A stretch of 64,000 nt of DNA from Prostheceraeus crozeri (GCA_907163375.1 CAJQUW010001755.1:1-64000); one strand, 5' to 3'; positions 1 to 14,230 are shown, numbered from the stretch's first letter. Translations and numbers: made by a program. The notes: a model not told the origin generated them from the sequence alone.

Positions 1-3000
1 TAAATGTCGCTGAATTACAAAAACATCATATTTCCGCAGTTGTTTCCAGAGAAGGGTGAAATACATTCAAAGGATTAGTCATATCGATTTGCACCGCGCA
101 AACATCATCGCTTTACTTAACATCAACTTTCCTAATGATTTGATATTTTTTTCGCAGGTAACTAAGAATTTTTAAAAGGGTCCACTGCTCCCCCTCAGGT
201 CTCAAGGGTGTGGACAAAGCTCAGGTCTCAGATGTTGAATTGAAATTATTACATGTATGAAGGCCGAATCTCAATCAAAAGTTTCAATGAAACTTTAGTC
301 ATGGCGCTGAAATTAACACATTAACGGATCAGTCTCTGGATATTAAGAGGCAAAAGGCTAGTCAAAGAAAACTCCCCAAACGTTTTTCTAACCCAACATC
401 ATTAAAAAATAAATTAAATAGCTAGAGTCAAACCCACTTCACTGAAAATAGAACGTCCCCACGGGTCAGCGCCTTCTAGCTGTCCGATCGCAGCGCTTAT
501 CCAATTAATAATTTTTCAATCGCCCCCGCCCGCCCCCCCCCCCCTTTCCTGCCCCCCCTTCCCCCTTTCTCCCCCTGACTAGACAAAGGTCGCTCCTCTG
601 AACTCAAACCTTCCACTGATCCACTACCAGATCCCAGAAGGATATTATAGTCACAATATCAATTCAAGATTTTTCAAAATTATTAGTCAAATCACGGTAA
701 GGAAACCTTCGACAGATACAAATCAGTTGAAAACTGTCTAAATTACTGCTTACGATCAACGAATGTTAATCAAGCAGAGGTTGATGTAATATAGTGCTCA
801 TCAAAATGAAGTAATTTCAAGTTAAAGTAGGGAAGGCGTACACAAGTCGCATTTCTTGTACACATTTTCCATGGTGAAACTTCAATGAGGATATCATTTC
901 AAACGGATAACTGGCACTGTAAATTTTTGACTTAACTGTTGGAAGCTTGCACCACAAGAACTATACAACATCCTGATTTGCAATATGACGAAGCAGTCGG
1001 ATTTTACAACATATTAGATAGGAGCCTTCTTCTCATTTATTGCAGTATTCTCTGTCAGGTCTGTCTTTCATTGACACATCACATAAGACGGCAATTGGAC
1101 CAAGCCATTCAAAATGATAGTCACTTTTTTTCAATGTGCGCCCATGCAGACAAAAGATCAAAGACTAAATTTATTGTCCAAAGTACTGATAATAACATGG
1201 ACAAGCTTTCGGCGTCCATCGCCTTCTATCGGTCGATGTACTGTGCTAAACTGCAGCCCGTATGTAGAATCTATAAAGAGGTTATTAATTGCGTTGTGCG
1301 GCTAAAAGTGTTGATATTGAAAATGAAGGACTAGACTCTACTTCGTAGTTCATCCTTATATGAAATATGGACTGAGGATGTGTACATCTTTTGATTCAGT
1401 AAAAGTTGTGTCTCGATGGATTAATTATTGAGTTTAGCATGAAACCATCTGAAACTATCCCAACGATGTGTCCTATGACCGCTAGCTTATTTCTAATGTG
1501 GTTCATAACTAGGCCCTTGCTTTAAATTCCTCTTTTGGTCTCATTGTACAGTACTTAGCAATAAATATTCGAGAAGTTTTGCCGCATAGAAGTCGTCATA
1601 AGCCGGATTAATATTTTTTATTTTTATTTGCATGCGAATTTCTCATTACGAAAAGTATTTAATTAATTGCGAGTAAGTGCTAGCAATCACATTTACGTGT
1701 AAGTTCTGAAATCCCTTACTGTGAAGATAATTGCCGACTGTTCACCATGATTTCACACATAAGACAATTTTAATGATAACAAATCAAAAAGAGTTAGACA
1801 GCAAACATCCTTGAAGACAAATTCCTGGAACCGATAAAGAAAATAAATCATAGATGAATTCTCCCACCGATTCAATTAATAGCATGCTTCCATGGAACAC
1901 AATTGCCCATATCCTTGCTTGAAAATAGCCAGAAAAGCAACTTGTTAGCTTGATACTTGTAAGCAAGATCTGTACTTATCATGAGTTTCAACAAAACATC
2001 TTCCTACCGTTCAGTTGAATTGAGTCAATCGAAAGGCTATGCTTTGTGACTATAAGAACTTAGCAATTAAAATTGCATTGTAGCAAGAGCAGCCCTAGCT
2101 TTACTAATGTGAGATTTGACGCGACATATTGCTGCAACACATTCAACATAAAAGTGCATTCTTACATTGCGGCAAAAAGCTCCATATTTTGATACACACG
2201 AGTGTTTGTTATCAATCGTGGCTTCACCTGTTAATTGGACCATAGCGATGTCATCGATTACACTGTATTAACTCAAAAAGTCTCGTTTCAGTGGCGGCCT
2301 ACTCTGATAATGATTATTTAAGCTCTCTGCAGTTTTTGCCAACTAGAGTAGATCGAAGCGTCACGACTGCCTACCTAATTATTATTCATTACTGAATGAT
2401 TATATGGATTTCGCAGCCTTTGAAGCATGCATTATTGTTATCGGGTTTTGTGATCATTGAACAGCATACAAAACCATTGATTATCACAGAAGGCGTGTGC
2501 CAGAATCTCACTCAATGACTGTAAGGCAGTTTCATCATCAATATTCCTCACTAACTTTACGGGCTATATTCTTGTGGAGATTTCTGGCTTCAGACATGAA
2601 TCTTCCGAACTGTAGATCTCGAACCTAGATAACACGCATGCACTGTTCTCACGTTATGAGTTGAAATGTTAACATGCGGAATAATAGTCGGAATATTCCA
2701 CTGTGTATTCGCTTCGTCGTCACCTACAACTAGCTGAAACCCGCAACCATAGACTAGTGGAAAAATTTCCAATTATCTAAATCCCCATTCGGAGAGTTAC
2801 CTCCAAAGCGACCAAGCCTGAGTGCCAGAAACCAAATCAAATTCTACTAGGTTCTAAGATACAAAGATTCATGATACCATCAACACACATCAGATCTTAG
2901 CATACCACAGAGATCAAGCCCATCCAAGCACCACCAACAAGAGTATAGAAACAACCAAATAAAATATTCACATGCTCAATGGGTTGAATCAATTTATAAA

Positions 3001-5671
3001 ATGAACGCAAAACTCAACAGATATACGAAGGGCACATTTTTCGATTAATTCACACAAGTGATTCTTCCCGTTTATTGGTATTTGAGGTCTTAATAATCTC
3101 CTACAGAGCAAAGCCTATATAAAAAATTTTTTTTTATCATATCACAAAGCTTTAGAGCACATGCATGTATTCCTTAATCGGTAGATTTTGAAAGAAAAAC
3201 CCATTTTTTGTACGATGATGTCTTGAAAGCAAAACGATTTCAAACAGAAAAAACTTCAAAGGTAGCAGAATAATATACTTCGAAATTCATTCAAGCAATT
3301 AAGGAATGTTGGCAACTTTTGTTATATAAAGCAATAGGAATAATAATATGAACACGCAATGAAAAGTCAATAACATGGCTGGATCATAAATCAATATCAA
3401 CGTTCATGCTTTCGATAAAAATGGTTCCTGCTTCTCTCAGCTACATTACACCTTGCCACCAGAGTCAACAAATGTGCGGCTTTGAACTTCATGAATATAC
3501 TGAATTCTCTACTACCATCAATGCATGATCTTTAGCTCCAGCTCGTTTGCCATAGAGTGGAACGCATCCAGAACATTTTTGATAAAAAGTTTCCCCGTGA
3601 TGCTTCACATGTAACCAGTCCTCTGTGGCATGTTGCAGTTATCAAAACCAAGAAGTCGAGTATGAGTCTGATTCAACACACTGCAGGAGACATTGCGTTG
3701 CTCAGGATTTTAGAGTATGGGGTGGAGGGGGGAGGAGGCATGGGAAAAAAGGTAAAATATTTTGTGAATTTGGCTACAATAGCATTGTAGTTCGACAGAG
3801 TTTTTGAAACGAAAATATGTTTATTGTATTATGTATCAAATTATTGTAGAATCATTAAATCATTACAAATATCTACTTTGATAGTTTTATTTTTTATATA
3901 AACAGCTCAAATAAAACTGCGCGTATACATGCAAACCAATACAAAAAATGAATCCTGCAACAATATGTAACAACATTTGTTGTTGGACTATACAGGTGAC
4001 ATACGCCTGTCCAATTTGTTGGTGAGGCTGCAACTAGGGTTTCTCCTGTCAAGACACATCAAAATGTCCTATTAATACAGCACACAGATGGAAACAGTGC
4101 CTCTAATCGATTTTGCCCATGGTTGACCACAGTTTTGTTTTAACGGTGGAGAACAAAAAATGGAACGAGAAAATCCTCTCTCCGACCGAAGCGGTTGAAA
4201 GACAGCAAGGTTAGTCAACACCGTCAGATATATTTTATCTCTATTAAGTCAGAAGGCCACAATTGCATTAAGGCTTGGCAAGCTCTTGAATTCCCGGCTA
4301 ATAGGCAAGTTGTGCAATAAACGCTATGAGAAAAAGGCTGTCTTCGAACCCTCCAATAACGGATTAGAAGAGTCGTTCAATTCTTCTAAACCGTGTGCTG
4401 GATCCGCCAAGAAGTCATGTATTTTTAATAATACTAACCATTTGGTTGGTGAGTGCAGCCCCACACTTTGCCCCCCCTTTATTAGCGACGCTAATGGTGA
4501 GAATATATCATTAAAGTAAGCCGCTTCTGCATGTGTAATGATTTAGATACTCATACATTGAACACATAATGTACACAATTATAGCACATGAAACTCACAA
4601 AAGACAGCTGAGGCAGTTTCGTTCAACCCACATGGTTATATTTATTATAGACCGGCACTTAACCTGAGTTATTTCTCATTCAGATGGCCTTTGGCATTTC
4701 GAAAATTTCTTACCATTTCAAATGATTTTGGTTTCGGACTTTAACAGATGGTGTTCACACTGGAGGAGGTGGAAGTAACAAGGTGGACAGTCTTAATTTA
4801 GAGTGACAATGATTTAAAGTATAACAATGACATTCTCAGTGTGCAGTATTGCCCTTGGTTGAGTTCAGTCATGCATAATTTAGTTGGCAGCATCATAAGT
4901 CATCCATTTACATAATTGTAAAACCATAAGCTAATCGCAAACAGTAGTATAGAAGTTATCCCAATGACCGTGTGACATGAAGTCAAAATCGCATTTTTAG
5001 TGGCATGTGAAATCCTCTAATATGGCAGTGTATGCGAATCGTGAGCTATGTGGTTTGAACAGATTTATGCGGAACCAGAGACATCCAAATAACTAACGAA
5101 ATGCACGAGACCGTGCATTTCTGCAGCGAAGCTAATAATCTATTTTGCATTTCACGGATGAGAACCCGTTTCAGTTTATCCAACACTTTAGTAAGTCATG
5201 TGAAATCAACATGTGATTTCTCAAATCATTCTCTGCCTCAATAATGAGAATAGGAAATTTTGAATTTTAAATCTCCCACCATCAGTATGATCTTTTCTTC
5301 AATAGTCAAATGGCCTACAGTGGGCCCTTCAATGCCTGGCAGCACCTTTATAAAAATTTTGCATTCATTTGATTAATTATAGAAACACAACAATGTACCA
5401 CGAGAAAAGTCTTAACCGATGCTAGACGTCTAAATAGCTTTTTCTTTCACTAAACAATTCATTTCCATAAATGAGTTAAACATTACATGGTATTTAGCAA
5501 GTGTGCATCTATAATTATCTCAAATCAATCATGCACTATTGTTCAATATAAAGGTGTAAAATTTTTACCTTGAATCTCAGATCAACGATTGAATCTTGAT
5601 TTCAAAATTCAAATTTCTCAGTCCCTTGTGCGACTAATTAAATTATTTCGACGTAACAAAATAATCATGAA
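1..5671. other. No supportable gene (5' part of window)
   Basis: I read both strands and found only short chance reading frames. The longest is a 131-codon frame at 939-1334 (+) with no domain, signal peptide or transmembrane pattern I recognise. Apart from the C-rich tract near 521-576 the sequence is AT-rich, unstructured and of intronic or intergenic character. Confidence 0.5.
521..576. repeat. C-rich homopolymer-like tract
   Basis: Long runs of C broken by single G and short T runs, then an abrupt return to ordinary AT-rich DNA. It resembles, on a small scale, the C tract that closes the G-poor region at 60.2 kb. Confidence 0.8.
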
Positions 5672-6402
5672 TTCACAACTAAGACTGCAATTGCAGACAC
5701 GAACCTCGCGCAGCCACGATCAGTATCAGAGAGAAAATAAAACAGTCTTATAATATGCCATGTTGTGAAGAATCTAATGAGGCCTACTCAACAAATATTT
5801 ATAGCTGCTGCGTGGTGAACGCATGGTTAAGCATCTTTAGAATACGAAATTCGAATGATTCATTTTTTGATAAATGCGGCCTAATTGCAGAGTTTAGGGC
5901 GCGAGGATATTCCAGTATGGGCGACAAATGCAAAATCAACATGCAAGTTTACATCAAAATACAATATGTACAACCATCAATGCGCGGTATTTTCGCGCCC
6001 AAATATTGAAATACAGCCATAGGTAATTAATCAAAGACTGATTTTTTGATATGAAATTTATTTTTGAAATATTCTGTGAGTTGAGTGGAAATTTTGACAA
6101 AAATCGGAAAATATGCTCTTTTCATGTTATTCCTCTACCTCCCAAGATTCAAATCAAAATATCTACTTATAACTTTTTTTGTATAACATGCAAATGCACG
6201 CATTAGCAGAAGACCAGTTATGTATCACCTTACCCAAGGTCGACCCAAATCCAAGGTGCGAACCTGAAGGTACAATGGCCATACAGTCGTAGGCCTCATT
6301 AGATTCTTCACAACATGACATATTATAAGCTGCTTATTTCTCACTGATCTGGACCGCGGTGCGCGACGTGTCCCTGCAAAGCATATGTCCCTTAGTTGTG
6401 AA
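5672..6402. repeat. 731-bp inverted-repeat (MITE-like) element
   Basis: The two ends are inverted copies of each other over about 115 bp. The left arm (5672-5787) starts TTCACAACTAAG and ends ...GAGGCCTAC. The right arm (6289-6402) is its reverse complement with scattered substitutions. The innermost 35 bp of the arms are almost identical, the middle is more diverged. The 500-bp interior has no transposase. The flanks (ATCATGAA left, ATCCATGA right) could be an 8-bp target duplication altered by an indel, which would point to hAT, but this is uncertain. An 84-codon frame at 5755-6009 lies mostly in the arm and is not a gene. Confidence 0.75.
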
Positions 6403-6722
6403 ATCCATGACTGTTAGTAAACGATAATTAATTTAAATAGTCGCAAATGAACTGAGAATCAGGATGATGTGTTAATCGATCAAATCGTGTAGGTAGTGGT
6501 GTTTGCTGAATCACAAGAAATGATTTTGCCACGACCATTCAGATTACCGTATCCAATTATACTGATTACAGTCCCTAAACAAAGTTTAATACCGCCCACA
6601 TTTTTTTACAAATTCGAAAGTTAAAACTGTTGTATCTTCCATCTCGTGTATATATCATGAACAAATGTTCGTATCATCTATAAAAATGTCAAGAATGGAA
6701 GTAAATTGTCAATCACATCAAA

Positions 6723-7659
6723 TTAGTCGGGCCACCACGGTTTTGAATAACTGCCGCAGTCTTCAGGCATAGAGTCCGACAAGTCATTTGCAAATGTCTT
6801 GGTCGTACTTTCAGGCATCATACCTCTCGAATGGTTCATGAGGCTTTCGAAGGCTTGAGGACGACGCACAGACACTTGTTTTTCAGTATTGCAGCCATTG
6901 CATTCTCCAAACTGATTCCAAGTCCGGGCTTTCCCAATGACCATTCAAGAAGTTGAATCCTTTTGTTTCAGCAACCACTTGGTGACCATTCCGGCTCCGA
7001 AGGCACGGAGCTCCATCTTGCATGAATATCTACAGCCGTAGGTGTTCATGTGGGTCGTAAGCTTCTCTTTCAGATTTTCAGGTACCTTCACATCAATAAG
7101 TGTCACATTTGGAGGAACAAATGACAGGGGCGCTCCTACCTTGAGACGACAGACAACCACACACTATCACGATTGAGGGCTTTTCATGGTGGAGACAACA
7201 AAACGGGTGGATTGTACCTTTGGCTAGAATGAACGTCGAATCTAAGAACTCTCTCCCAAACGATTGTATTGCACTCCCATCGTGAACATAACACCCTTCC
7301 CTACAACATGTCGGTTGTCCAGTTGATATGTGCCGTCTACGAAGGATAACCTCTTCATTCTCATTCGGCACAAAGTCAAAAACGGTTTTCCTGGCGGGAG
7401 CTAATGATCTCAAAAACCAACAGTCTTTGTCAAGCGATAAGTGAAAACAAGCATATTGGTTTACATGATTCCCCTCGAGCAAGTCATAGAGATATCGCCG
7501 GTTGTGCATCTCAGGATTCTGGACAGCATACGGCGAATTATTCGGTCGTTCATGCCTTGAAGTCTCTGGTTCGTCCCCCGGAGCGTCTTCTTTTCCACTA
7601 AAGATTTGTTGACAAATATTTGACAATGCGTATATGAACAGCAGCTTTGAAATGTTCAA
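6723..7659 (-). pseudogene. Unrecognised Cys-rich secreted-like reading-frame chain
   Basis: On the minus strand a 188-codon frame opens at 7659 with a hydrophobic N-terminus that looks like a signal peptide (MNISKLLFIYALSNICQQIF). It then runs through Cys-rich stretches such as CCREGC. The reading continues, after one frame change near 7150, into a frame ending at 6945, and beyond a single in-frame TGA to 6723. The downstream part has further Cys pairs (CRYSC, CNGC). I do not recognise a family. The long frames and Cys spacing suggest a real extracellular protein gene or its decayed copy. Splitting by an indel and a TGA fits the indel pattern seen all over this window. It could also be chance; no splice sites decide it. 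Confidence 0.3.
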
Positions 7660-9940
7660 GATGCTTGTTGCAATGAGGCGTTCAGTTTTTCCCCACAGTT
7701 CTTAATAATGCAATATTTGTGCACGCAATTCCCGGTGTCCTGTGTCTTCGCACGACCCATCGTGATGAAGATTCGTGACTAAGGTGACGTGAAAAGCTAT
7801 GAATTTGTTGTACGTTGCATATTCAAAAGTTCAAATTTTTAAGACATAGAACAAACTCGAAAATGAGAGAAACCTTAGATTGTTCAATTATGGCACACTT
7901 CGTACGCGCATTCGTCCACATGACTCATCAGTAATTCAAATAGAAAGAAAATACATACATAAAAACATCACAAATGCCGTAGAATAGCATAGAAATTTTG
8001 CATGGTCTTGAAACTTGCTGTTAGATGAACTGTAAACTTTGAGTCAATTAATTTAGGACTTGACTCACCTATAAATGGAATTCATCCTTCTTTTGTTTGT
8101 ATCAGCGAGCACAACAAAAACATTTTAGATCAGTGCTGTCTGTTCAACTCAGGCTAAATTGTATTTATGTGCATGTTTAGGAGACCAGAATTGGTGGCTC
8201 TGACTACAATACAATTTTGTTCTTTTGATAGTAGGCCCAGGCTCAAAGACAATTTTTCGGGATAAACGTGAGCAATAAACCTGTTTTTGATATCCGTGAG
8301 CTCACACATACCTAAATTTTCTTCTATAATAAAGAAGTGGCAATTGACAAGAGTTCTTTTACATGTCGTACTAAGCAGATCAAATGGGCGAAATTTTTAG
8401 AAATAATACATTTGATGCATCGTTAGAGACCTCCCTGTTACTGGAATTACCAATTCCAGAAAAGTGACAAACCGTGGTATTACTCCTGCTATAAAAGACC
8501 GCTTAAACGCGTAGGACTGCATACAGGACCACAAGAATTTTCCTCCCTCTTTATTGTCACTTACGTGATAAAGAAAAAGAAGAAATCAAGAAAGCAAAGC
8601 TAATGTGGGAGACCACCAAAACAAAAGTCTTCTAAGCGCATCTTTGGTAATAGCTAACAACGTGTGCCACAAGAAAGGAAGATGATGCAATATCATAGAC
8701 TCATTTTCCGGATACCCCATCTGTTGAAGATGCTGTATAATGATTTCCAACGAGATAAATTTGCTTCTTCATTATAGACGGGCAGTATACAAAGCATTCC
8801 CAGACACATCGGTGCTGATGGACATTCCAGTTATTTTGGGCATAGAAGAAGTTGAGAGTGAAGGCTGTTAAACTGAAACCCAGGCAAAGCATTTTAGGTA
8901 ATGGATCAGTACCAACATACTCTAAAAAGCTGCAAGTGTCTAGTTCCACACAGTGGTTGGATTGAGCTTGAGATGCAGTAGTGGGGAATCAGAAAACGCA
9001 AGAAGTTTTGGGTCGAAGCCAAAGCGGAAAAGTGGTGATCAAGAGCAAGTGACAATCAATAGATTATTTTAGTACCTTTTTTCATCCTTTAATCCTCGCA
9101 CATATTAAGTCAACACTTCAAACAAGTTCCGAAGAACCCTTGAGAATATAAATCTAATTGAAGGTCCCAAGCATGTGAAGATCCAAATTTATTCCGTAGA
9201 AGGATCACTCTAAAATTTGTTACAACTGAATTATAATATTCAAAAAATCGACTTGTACAATATTCAAAACAGTGAAATATAAATTATGCTCTCAGGACTA
9301 GTTTTTTCTGAAGTAAGAAGTTACATTAATATGAAACAGATAGGAGAGGTTGCGTTTTCCGACAAGACCCAGAAAGGAACCAAATGCATTCTGGATTCCA
9401 CTCTTTTGTGTGATGGGTTTCGTTTATCATCAATTACTACATGTAAAATGTATCTGGTTCTAGAATTCAAACAAAGAAACTTCAATACAACTGCTTAATT
9501 ACATGATGAAGTTTGTGGAAGAAACGGAGAAAATAGGTCACACCTGCAAATGTGGCTCATAATCAACAAAAATGAAACAAATTGATATTCAATCAAGGTA
9601 AGGTAGGCTTCTCTATAGCGTAAAATATTCTTCCCCCTCATGAAAGGCAGGAATGAAACTTCATGCCGGGGATGAAACGAGGCAGTGCAGGGGAACTTTC
9701 CCCTCTTTTCCTCCCTTCAAATCCAACTGTGGTTCCACCTCTCACTCAACATTCAATGTAATCATCCAGATTGACACTTTCCCAGCGTATTATTGGAAAT
9801 AAGCTCCACGTGGCAACCGGTGCCTGAAGGTTTCAAAACCGACCGCTACGACGTTAGAACATATTCTTTTGTCGTTCCTAGCAAGATAATTGAGAACTTT
9901 AGATAATGAGTCAACTCAAGAAAAATTTACTCACTATCGC
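7660..9940. other. No supportable gene
   Basis: AT-rich sequence with short frames only. An 82-codon minus-strand frame at 8701-8949 has no recognisable motif. I see no terminal repeats, no tRNA-like boxes and no long open frame. Confidence 0.5.
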
Positions 9941-9949
9941 AGCTGGGTT

Positions 9950-10290
9950 CAAACAACACGGTGGAACACGTGGATTGTCGACAACAACGCATCCACTGTA
10001 ATACCATGATCAATTAACGAAAATATTGGACGACAATGATGTAACAGCAATTTCAATAATTGCGTATGACTTGAAGAAAGCCATCGATAGTCCTGATCAA
10101 ATTGTGGATGTAGTGTACTTTATGAATGTGCCATTCCCATATTTTGTAAATTTTGAAGTGTCGTACCTTTTAGAATCGTACCCAGAGTGTGCTTGATGAT
10201 TCATCAGTTAACAACTTTGTCCATGTAACTTCTGGGTATATGTCAAGGGTCTGTTTTTGATTCAGTTATTGATTATTGTAGTTTGTGGTG
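9950..10290 (+). pseudogene. Decayed LINE reverse transcriptase fragment
   Basis: In one frame the sequence reads like RT motifs 2-3 of a non-LTR retrotransposon: a STTTH motif, then TKILDDNDVTAI, then a YDLKKAID palm motif (normally DLxKAFD), about 30 residues apart as usual. About 100 bp further on, around 10220-10250, a second piece resembles the VTSGVxQGSV motif B in another frame. Only the RT core is left, and no endonuclease or 3' end is visible. Clade cannot be assigned. It is separate from the next LINE, which begins more than 1 kb downstream and repeats the palm region. Confidence 0.5.
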
Positions 10291-11479
10291 GACTTCAAGT
10301 CACCAAATTCAGACTATGTACTGTCATATATATTGGCAATTATAATCATTTGTATCCCCCTTTTCTAAGACAGTTATAATAAAATGTGCTCTTTGAAACT
10401 TCCGGAACAGAATATTTCAAAGTGGGTGGGATGAGAGTTGAATTGTCCATCATTCATTTGAAATCGAAATACCTTTTGTGAAAAGAAAGTTTTGTTTGCG
10501 GAGCCTTTTTCGACTACCAGGCATCGACCTGTGTTGATTGTCATATGATTTTGGATTGCAACCCGGTGAGGCGAAGTAATTTGTCGGGATAGCCCATTTT
10601 GATAAAATCAAAAAATTTTTTTCAAAGAATGCATTGTTCTTCGAGTTTTAAAATCTATTTCTGCTTATGCTGAGTGTAGTTAATCGTGTACAAAGGACCA
10701 CTGAGACCATTGTCCGAGTATTGTGCGCTCTGTTCGTGTCTTCTTGCTGCCAATCTCAATGACAATATTGCAAAACTTAAGAAGCGAACCAATTGCATCA
10801 TATGTGAAAAGATTGTAATGAATTGGGTTTTGTACCATTAAATTGTAAGACGAACGATAATCTCTTTCTCTCTTTTCAAGAAGATCGTAGACACTGATCA
10901 CTACCGCGATCTGTTTTTGACATTGCTTAGTGCCGCTGCGAACGCTTACGGATCCAAACATTCAGAAAAACTCGACAAAAGACTTCATTTCCTAGTGTTT
11001 TGAAGAAGAACGGTCTCCATCATTCTTTTGACTTTATATACAAACATCCTTAATTTTGTGACTTACCAATTCAACTTTTGATTTTCATTGATCCAAATAT
11101 ATACACCCTATGAATGAAAGGAATATTCTCATGATATTCTGACTCGGCATCATAAAAGCTTTCATTCAGCTTTTGTGTATTTGTTTTGAAATATGGTCGA
11201 CTGGTTTCTGAGAAAGAGCAGGAAATATATATCACAGATATAGATTCTCTTTTTGACACTTCACTGTGGCAGGGTAATTAAGAATAACGGTTTTGCTGAT
11301 GCACTCGTACACAGCAAAACTTTAGAGTACGAAAAGTTGACAGATTTTGATACGAAAGCGATCTACAAAAGGGAGAATAACAAAATGTACGAAGCGTATT
11401 GTTTTGTGCCGCGGATTGTCGTACTATTGGATTTTCCTTTATTATCCACTAGGAAAGCCAATCGCTTTCGTAGTGCATG
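10291..11479. other. No supportable gene between two LINE relics
   Basis: Includes a 93-codon minus-strand frame at 10680-10961 that I could not place in any family, and a + frame at 11253-11480 that may already be the decayed endonuclease-RT linker of the following LINE. Confidence 0.4.
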
Positions 11480-13805
11480 AGCACGAACGTGTTCAAAAAG
11501 CACTACTGATATGCCGCTCTTTAAGAACTTTGATCCTCAAGATGTTTCTTGTCAAGACATAAATGAGGCCTATTCCTGTATATGGGTGTGTGCAATATTT
11601 TTGACATCAGCAGATGATATCATTGCTTTTGTTCGTTCATTTTCTCTAATATTAGAAACGCCATGCCCCATTGATAACAGTAGCGATTCGTTCTAACTCA
11701 TACCTTGGTTCAATGGAAAATGGCCTACGCTCGGCGTATGAAAACACTACTGGGCTGAACAGGGGCCCAATAGACACGGAAAGGAAAGAAATCATCTGCT
11801 ACGCATGGGAACGCAAGATCATTGGCAAAAGTTGGAGCGAAAGTCTAAACTGAGATAGCGAGCCAAAGTATTCAAAGATAAGTAGTGAATCCAGAAAGCT
11901 GGCATAGATTTTTACAGGACATTCGAGGTGTGTATGAAAAAGTCGCAAGTGCAAAGACAATACATGATATTGCTCAAAGATATTGTTGAAAGTGATATTA
12001 TCTGGTGGAAAGACGTGCGATCGCAAATAAGTTCGGAAGCACATCCAGAGCATTGGCGTATGATGATGAGAGCAAGCAAATCGCTTACCAGGAAACTGAC
12101 TTTGAGTGCCTCGGTGAGTATTAAGTGTCAAATTGATCACCGATGAGTTAAATGCGAAACGAGGATGAATTTGATTTTCTCAAACAGATCGAAAGAGTTA
12201 AGGCAATCATAAAGAACATGGAAAACATCAAAAGCGGCTGGTATGGATGGCATACCCTTCGTGATATCAAGGCGTTCTGCAGCATCCATGAGTTCATCAT
12301 AGCCGCTCTATTCAAATGATCGTGGCAAAATGTCAATTCCCGATTGATATGAAAGAGGAATTTGGATTACGGTATTCCAAAAAGTGGATCACGAAAACGA
12401 CGTTTCGCCGCTATAGTCTATCACCATACTGCCTCACTTTTCAAAATATTGTCGACAACCTGAGGACGTGGCGATTTTCAAAGTATGTTCTTCCACTGCT
12501 CTGTCCTTTCCAATTTGCATACAAGAAGAATCACAACACAGAGATCAGCCTCGTTTGCATAATTGAAAAATTGGAAGCAACGGTAGAAACAAGGAATTCA
12601 GTCGCAGCAGTTTCCCTTGATTTATCGCAGCGTCGTTAGCATTCCCCATCAACTTCTTTTAAGAAAGTTACATGCCTATGGCATGTCTATGAGGGCGGTG
12701 GAACTGATGGGATCATACTTGAACGGACGTTTCAACAAGTTAAGGTCAATGAAGACATCAGAATTTTGTTATGAAGTTACGCGAGGATTCCTCAAGGATC
12801 CAAATGGGGGACCTCTCATTTGGAATGTTTAATCTAAACGACCTGTTCCTTATGATACTGCAGGCATGGAGCAAAGGTGAGTCGCGTTGCTGATGATAGC
12901 ACTACTGGATAAAGGTGACGATATCACAGAAATCCAGAAATGAATGGACGTTTGACTGGTGGATATTATTGAAATGGTCAGAGAAAAGGGATTAAAACAA
13001 ATCCAGCGTAAATTCCAATGTTATACGGACTTGGAGGCGGCGGAGCGAATCTGAAATCAGGAAGTGAAGATCGAGAATTGGAAAATATTGCTGAGTATTC
13101 AAATGCTTAGGGGTTGAATTATTGATAGAGCTTTACATTTGAAAACCAAGTGAATGAAATTATAAGATCATAGCTTGGAAGTTGAGTGGCATACGTCGTC
13201 TGAAGAATTTCTATATGCCCCGTAACATCAGATGGAGACTTATTCAAACGTACGTTATGCCCGCATTTTGATTATGTGTCGTTTTATATCTGTTTTCTCC
13301 CTGCATCTTGTAAACGAACGATGCAGGACAATGCATAACCGTTGTCTACGAATGGCTACCTGTGCATTCACCAACGGCCCGATACCAGGAAACTTGTTCA
13401 AGTCGGCTCCAGGACATACGATGTTGTGAGCTCAGATTGCCTATTGAAGCTGTTTAAGGTGATGCAAGCTGTATCCTGAAACAAAGATCCATATACCGAG
13501 AAACAGCATAGCATGACAGAGTTCATTTAGAGTGTACCATGCTGAATCCAGGCTAATGCTCCAATCGCTCTTGTGAGAACTTTTGTGTTGTCGACCGAAA
13601 ACCCAATAAGAAATGTGTTTCAGCTAACCTGAAAGTGAGTTCTGTGAATACTGGTGAGCGTTTCATCTGCGTTTTCTTAACGGCACCAGCTTCTGGAATA
13701 AGGTTCCCATGGACATCCGAAATTTCAATGCAGCTTTCGATGAAAGTGACAAGTTATCTGAGAAGCTACCTTCAAAGACAAAGTGGCATTACTGCATCGT
13801 GACTT
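11480..13805 (+). pseudogene. Old LINE relic: RT and C-terminal region
   Basis: Pieces of a non-LTR retrotransposon ORF2 follow in the right order. An endonuclease-RT linker (FKNFDPQD..., ~11510) is followed by a WFNGKMAYARRMK-like segment (~11705). The RT part has FAYKKNH and SLDLS (~12520-12620), IPHQLLLRKLHAYGMSM (~12640), a decayed motif B with GSxxGPLIxNV (~12800) and a LADDST-like YxDD position (~12890). The thumb region includes MHNRCLRMA (~13330). The C-terminus carries the WNKVPMDIRN motif (~13695) typical of CR1/Jockey-like ORF2 ends. It is broken by many stops and frame changes and is clearly old. The upstream endonuclease is missing or unreadable. Confidence 0.7.
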
Positions 13806-14071
13806 GACTTTCCAAGTTCACTCTATCTTAGTTTCCTTTTTTTACTCCATGTTTTCTAGTTTGTTCGTTTGAATTTACTGTATTTAGATTAGTTCAACTT
13901 GCATGTCAAATGTCGTGAATACCAATACAATACTTTAATGCGCGCTTTCGCACATATTGTTATTCTCGTTTTGTACCATCGCTCTCTAATTAGCTTTGTT
14001 TTTGTACAGTTTGCAGCGTTAAGAAGTGACAAGATAAAACAAATTTGAAATAATAGGAAGCGGTTTCACTA

Positions 14072-14230
14072 AGGTCGTGGTTATAGTGCTTGGGCCTAGT
14101 GATCTTGTGGTCATGAGAGGTCGAGCATCGAATGGGTGTTCATTGGAAGGTCGCTAGGACCACAAAACGCTCCACGTCCAACGCCCCAGGAATGGGGGAA
14201 GGAAAGAAAGTAGTGACCGCTTAAAGCTTC
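14072..14230 (+). repeat. tRNA-derived SINE fragment
   Basis: The segment GGTCGTGGTTATAGTGCTT resembles a pol III A box in tRNA context. About 40 bp on, GGTCGAGCATCGAA stands where the B box should be. The spacing and the following sequence fit a tRNA-derived SINE head rather than a gene: the acceptor and T stems do not pair. The 3' limit is uncertain. Confidence 0.5.

Noticed and set aside
939-1334. 131-codon open frame (+)
   Set aside because: No motif, no splice context, composition like the AT-rich background. Not listed as a gene.
10680-10961. 93-codon minus frame, compared with C2-domain ends because of ISVYDLLEK
   Set aside because: The following residues do not fit the C2 fold pattern and no acceptor is convincing.
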